Shown here piece by piece: positions 5,931-7,372 of a DNA stretch of 7,372 nucleotides. Every line of letters begins with the position of its first letter. Within the stretch, counting starts at the first letter, position 1. The notes beneath the pieces are model-generated. The model had not been told where the DNA came from and did not search any database. It saw nothing but the letters and a program-made list of their open reading frames with translations. Source of the stretch: Chloroflexota bacterium (lineage in GTDB: Bacteria; Chloroflexota; Anaerolineae; Aggregatilineales; UBA2796); the NCBI GenBank assembly GCA_003695215.1, contig RFIM01000099.1, forward strand, positions 1 to 7,372. Reading direction: 5' to 3'. Made by a program: the position numbers and the translations under genes.

Positions 5931-6997
5931 CTTTCAGCGAGATTCCTGTGCCAGAGCGAATCGCCGTGCGAGCGCCACAAGGCGATTACGCCATTTACAT
6001 TGGCGATAAAGCGCTCAAAACGCTCGATGCGCTGCTGCAGCTCCACAACTTGAATGGCAAAGCGGTCATTGTGACCAACCAGACCATTGCGCCGCTGTAC
6101 GGCGAGATGCTCTCAGCGCTGCTGGGCGTCCCGCTGATTGCCGTGCCTGATGGCGAGCAATACAAGACGCTTGAGAGCGTCCGCGCGCTGTATGACAAGC
6201 TCTTGGACCATGGGATCGATCGGCATGGCACGGTCATCGCGCTCGGCGGCGGCGTGATCGGCGACCTGGCAGGCTTCGCTGCAGCGACCTACCTGCGCGG
6301 CATCGCCTTTGTGCAAGCGCCGACCAGCCTATTGGCAATGGTAGATGCCAGCATTGGCGGCAAGGTCGGCGTGGATTTGCCGCAAGGCAAGAACTTGGTC
6401 GGCGCTTTCAAGCAACCTGCTTTCATCGTGGTCGATCCAACGCTCTTGCCGACTCTGCCCGAGGCCGAGTGGATTTGTGGCGCGGCTGAGATCATCAAGG
6501 CAGGCCTGCTGCGCGATGAGTCGTTGCTAGACGCGGCGCTTTATCAGCGCGATAACAAGGAATTCGTCAAAGTTTTGAAGCGTGCCATTCAGATCAAAGT
6601 GGATTATGTGCAGCGCGATCCGTATGAGCAGAATATCCGCGCTGAGCTGAATCTTGGGCATACCTTCGCGCACGCTGTGGAGAAGGTCAGCGGCTACACA
6701 TGGCGGCACGGCGAGGCAGTCGGTTTTGGGCTGGTGGCTGCAGCACGGCTCTCTCGGGCTATGGGCCTGTGCGATGCAGCCCTGCCCGAGCGCGTCGAGC
6801 AGTTGGTCGGTGCCATTGGCTTGCCGACGCGCTGCAGCTTTGAGCCGAGCGCGGTGCGCGCCGCGATGCGCACTGATAAAAAACGGCACGGCCAGACCTT
6901 ACGTTTTGTGCTTTTGCGTGGCATCGCTCAGCCTGAGATTCGAGAGGACGTGCCTGAGCAAGCTGTGCTAGAGGTTTTGGAAAGCTTGCGCAGCTAG
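5927..6997 (+). CDS. aroB: 3-dehydroquinate synthase
   Basis: AroB converts DAHP to 3-dehydroquinate, the second step of the shikimate pathway, using bound NAD+ transiently and a divalent metal (usually zinc). The protein has 356 residues, typical for the family. DGEQYKTLE at 75-83 and GGGVIGDLAGF at 107-117 belong to the NAD-binding region. The long conserved stretch with PTSLLAMVDASIGGK ends in Lys146, and NLVGAF follows at 156-161. The expected metal ligands are all present: Glu188 in GAAEIIKAG, His245 in LNLGHTFAHA and His261 in RHGEA. The start is GTG 5927, overlapping the recN stop in GTGA, so translation is probably coupled. It is the last gene of the operon. Its TAG stop (6995-6997) overlaps the stop of the opposing thyX gene, and there is no room for a conventional terminator between them. 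Confidence 0.97.
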   Translation: MTFSEIPVPERIAVRAPQGDYAIYIGDKALKTLDALLQLHNLNGKAVIVTNQTIAPLYGEMLSALLGVPLIAVPDGEQYKTLESVRALYDKLLDHGIDRHGTVIALGGGVIGDLAGFAAATYLRGIAFVQAPTSLLAMVDASIGGKVGVDLPQGKNLVGAFKQPAFIVVDPTLLPTLPEAEWICGAAEIIKAGLLRDESLLDAALYQRDNKEFVKVLKRAIQIKVDYVQRDPYEQNIRAELNLGHTFAHAVEKVSGYTWRHGEAVGFGLVAAARLSRAMGLCDAALPERVEQLVGAIGLPTRCSFEPSAVRAAMRTDKKRHGQTLRFVLLRGIAQPEIREDVPEQAVLEVLESLRS

Positions 6998-7372
6998 CTG
7001 GCGCTCTGAGCGCTTTCCCAGGCCTCGCAGATGGTCGGCGCGAAAGGCTTGACGAATTCAGCGTAGAGCGCCTGCGCATAGGCGCGGATTTCGTACTGCG
7101 CGTCATCGGCCATGCGCAATTTCAGGAAATGCAGCAGGTTATGCAGGTTCTGCGTCACATAGCCTGTGTAATAGACGCTGAAGCCTGCCAAGAATAAGCG
7201 CGCTTGCTCGCGCGCCACACCGAGCGCTAGTGCTTCTCTATAGAGCGCATTGCCGCGCTCAATGTGTTCCCTCAGTTGCTCAGTCAGGCGTTTTGCAGCC
7301 TCGGGCTCAAGTGCGCCTTGGCTGGCCTGCCTGTTGTGTTTGGCTTGAAGGCGCCACTCGGTCGGCACGTAA
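6994..7372 (-). CDS. thyX: FAD-dependent thymidylate synthase ThyX (5' partial)
   Basis: ThyX methylates dUMP to dTMP using methylenetetrahydrofolate and NADPH with bound FAD; it replaces ThyA in many bacteria. Only the C-terminal 125 residues are visible and the frame is still open at the right edge, so the GTG at 7366-7368 is an internal Val. Recognisable family features are YVPTEWR, HNRQAS, GVAREQAR, YYT, and NLHNLLHFLKLR followed by AQYEIRAYA. In the family the Arg of LKLR (codon 7114-7116) contributes to dUMP binding. The Arg-His-Arg ThyX motif lies upstream, outside the window. Two places look unlike the usual consensus: LAG where LP is common, with one extra residue before YT, and DDAQ where HAQ is common. 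Both are judged from memory of the family. The gene converges on aroB. Confidence 0.9.
   Translation of the reverse strand, partial: YVPTEWRLQAKHNRQASQGALEPEAAKRLTEQLREHIERGNALYREALALGVAREQARLFLAGFSVYYTGYVTQNLHNLLHFLKLRMADDAQYEIRAYAQALYAEFVKPFAPTICEAWESAQSAS

Noticed and set aside
7001..7016. Small hairpin (GCGCT, CTG, AGCGC, then TTT) just after the aroB stop as a terminator
   Set aside because: The stem has only 5 bp and the U tract is 3 bases, and it lies within thyX coding sequence; chance is a sufficient explanation.

Overview
The window reads as an ordinary bacterial chromosome segment of moderately high GC content, most probably from a member of the Chloroflexota. That placement is an inference. 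It rests on the Thr-Pro-rich linker of the lipoprotein, on a small stand-alone RRM protein, on a FAD-dependent thymidylate synthase (ThyX), and on a nadK-recN-aroB cluster. No rRNA, tRNA, CRISPR array, insertion sequence or prophage signal was seen.

Layout from left to right. (1) The 3' two thirds of an RluD-type 23S rRNA pseudouridine synthase occupies 1-612. (2) A lipoprotein gene with its own promoter lies at 671-1975; it has a lipobox, a Thr/Pro linker, an SH3-like domain and an SGNH/GDSL hydrolase domain. (3) A strong hairpin at 1982-2008 separates it from a convergent minus-strand gene for an RRM RNA-binding protein (2036-2374). (4) A 366-base divergent intergenic region (2375-2740) holds two good sigma70-type promoters facing away from each other. 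The leftward one predicts a leader of about 200 nt before the RRM gene. (5) A tightly packed rightward operon follows: NAD kinase (2741-3613), a B-box-type zinc-finger membrane protein (3610-4176), RecN (4185-5930) and 3-dehydroquinate synthase AroB (5927-6997). Two of its three junctions are 4-base GTGA start/stop overlaps. (6) The 3' half of a convergent thyX gene (minus strand, 6994-7372) closes the window. Its stop codon and that of aroB share a single CTAG.

Most of the content is housekeeping: rRNA modification, NADP supply, double-strand-break repair, aromatic amino-acid and chorismate synthesis, and dTMP synthesis. AroB uses NAD+ as a catalytic cofactor and NAD kinase makes NADP, but nothing in the sequence shows a shared pathway beyond co-transcription. 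The less ordinary items are the uncharacterised zinc-finger membrane protein inside the nadK-recN operon, the SH3-SGNH lipoprotein, and the RRM gene with its long, repeat-containing leader. I did not find a clearly new defence or mobile system.
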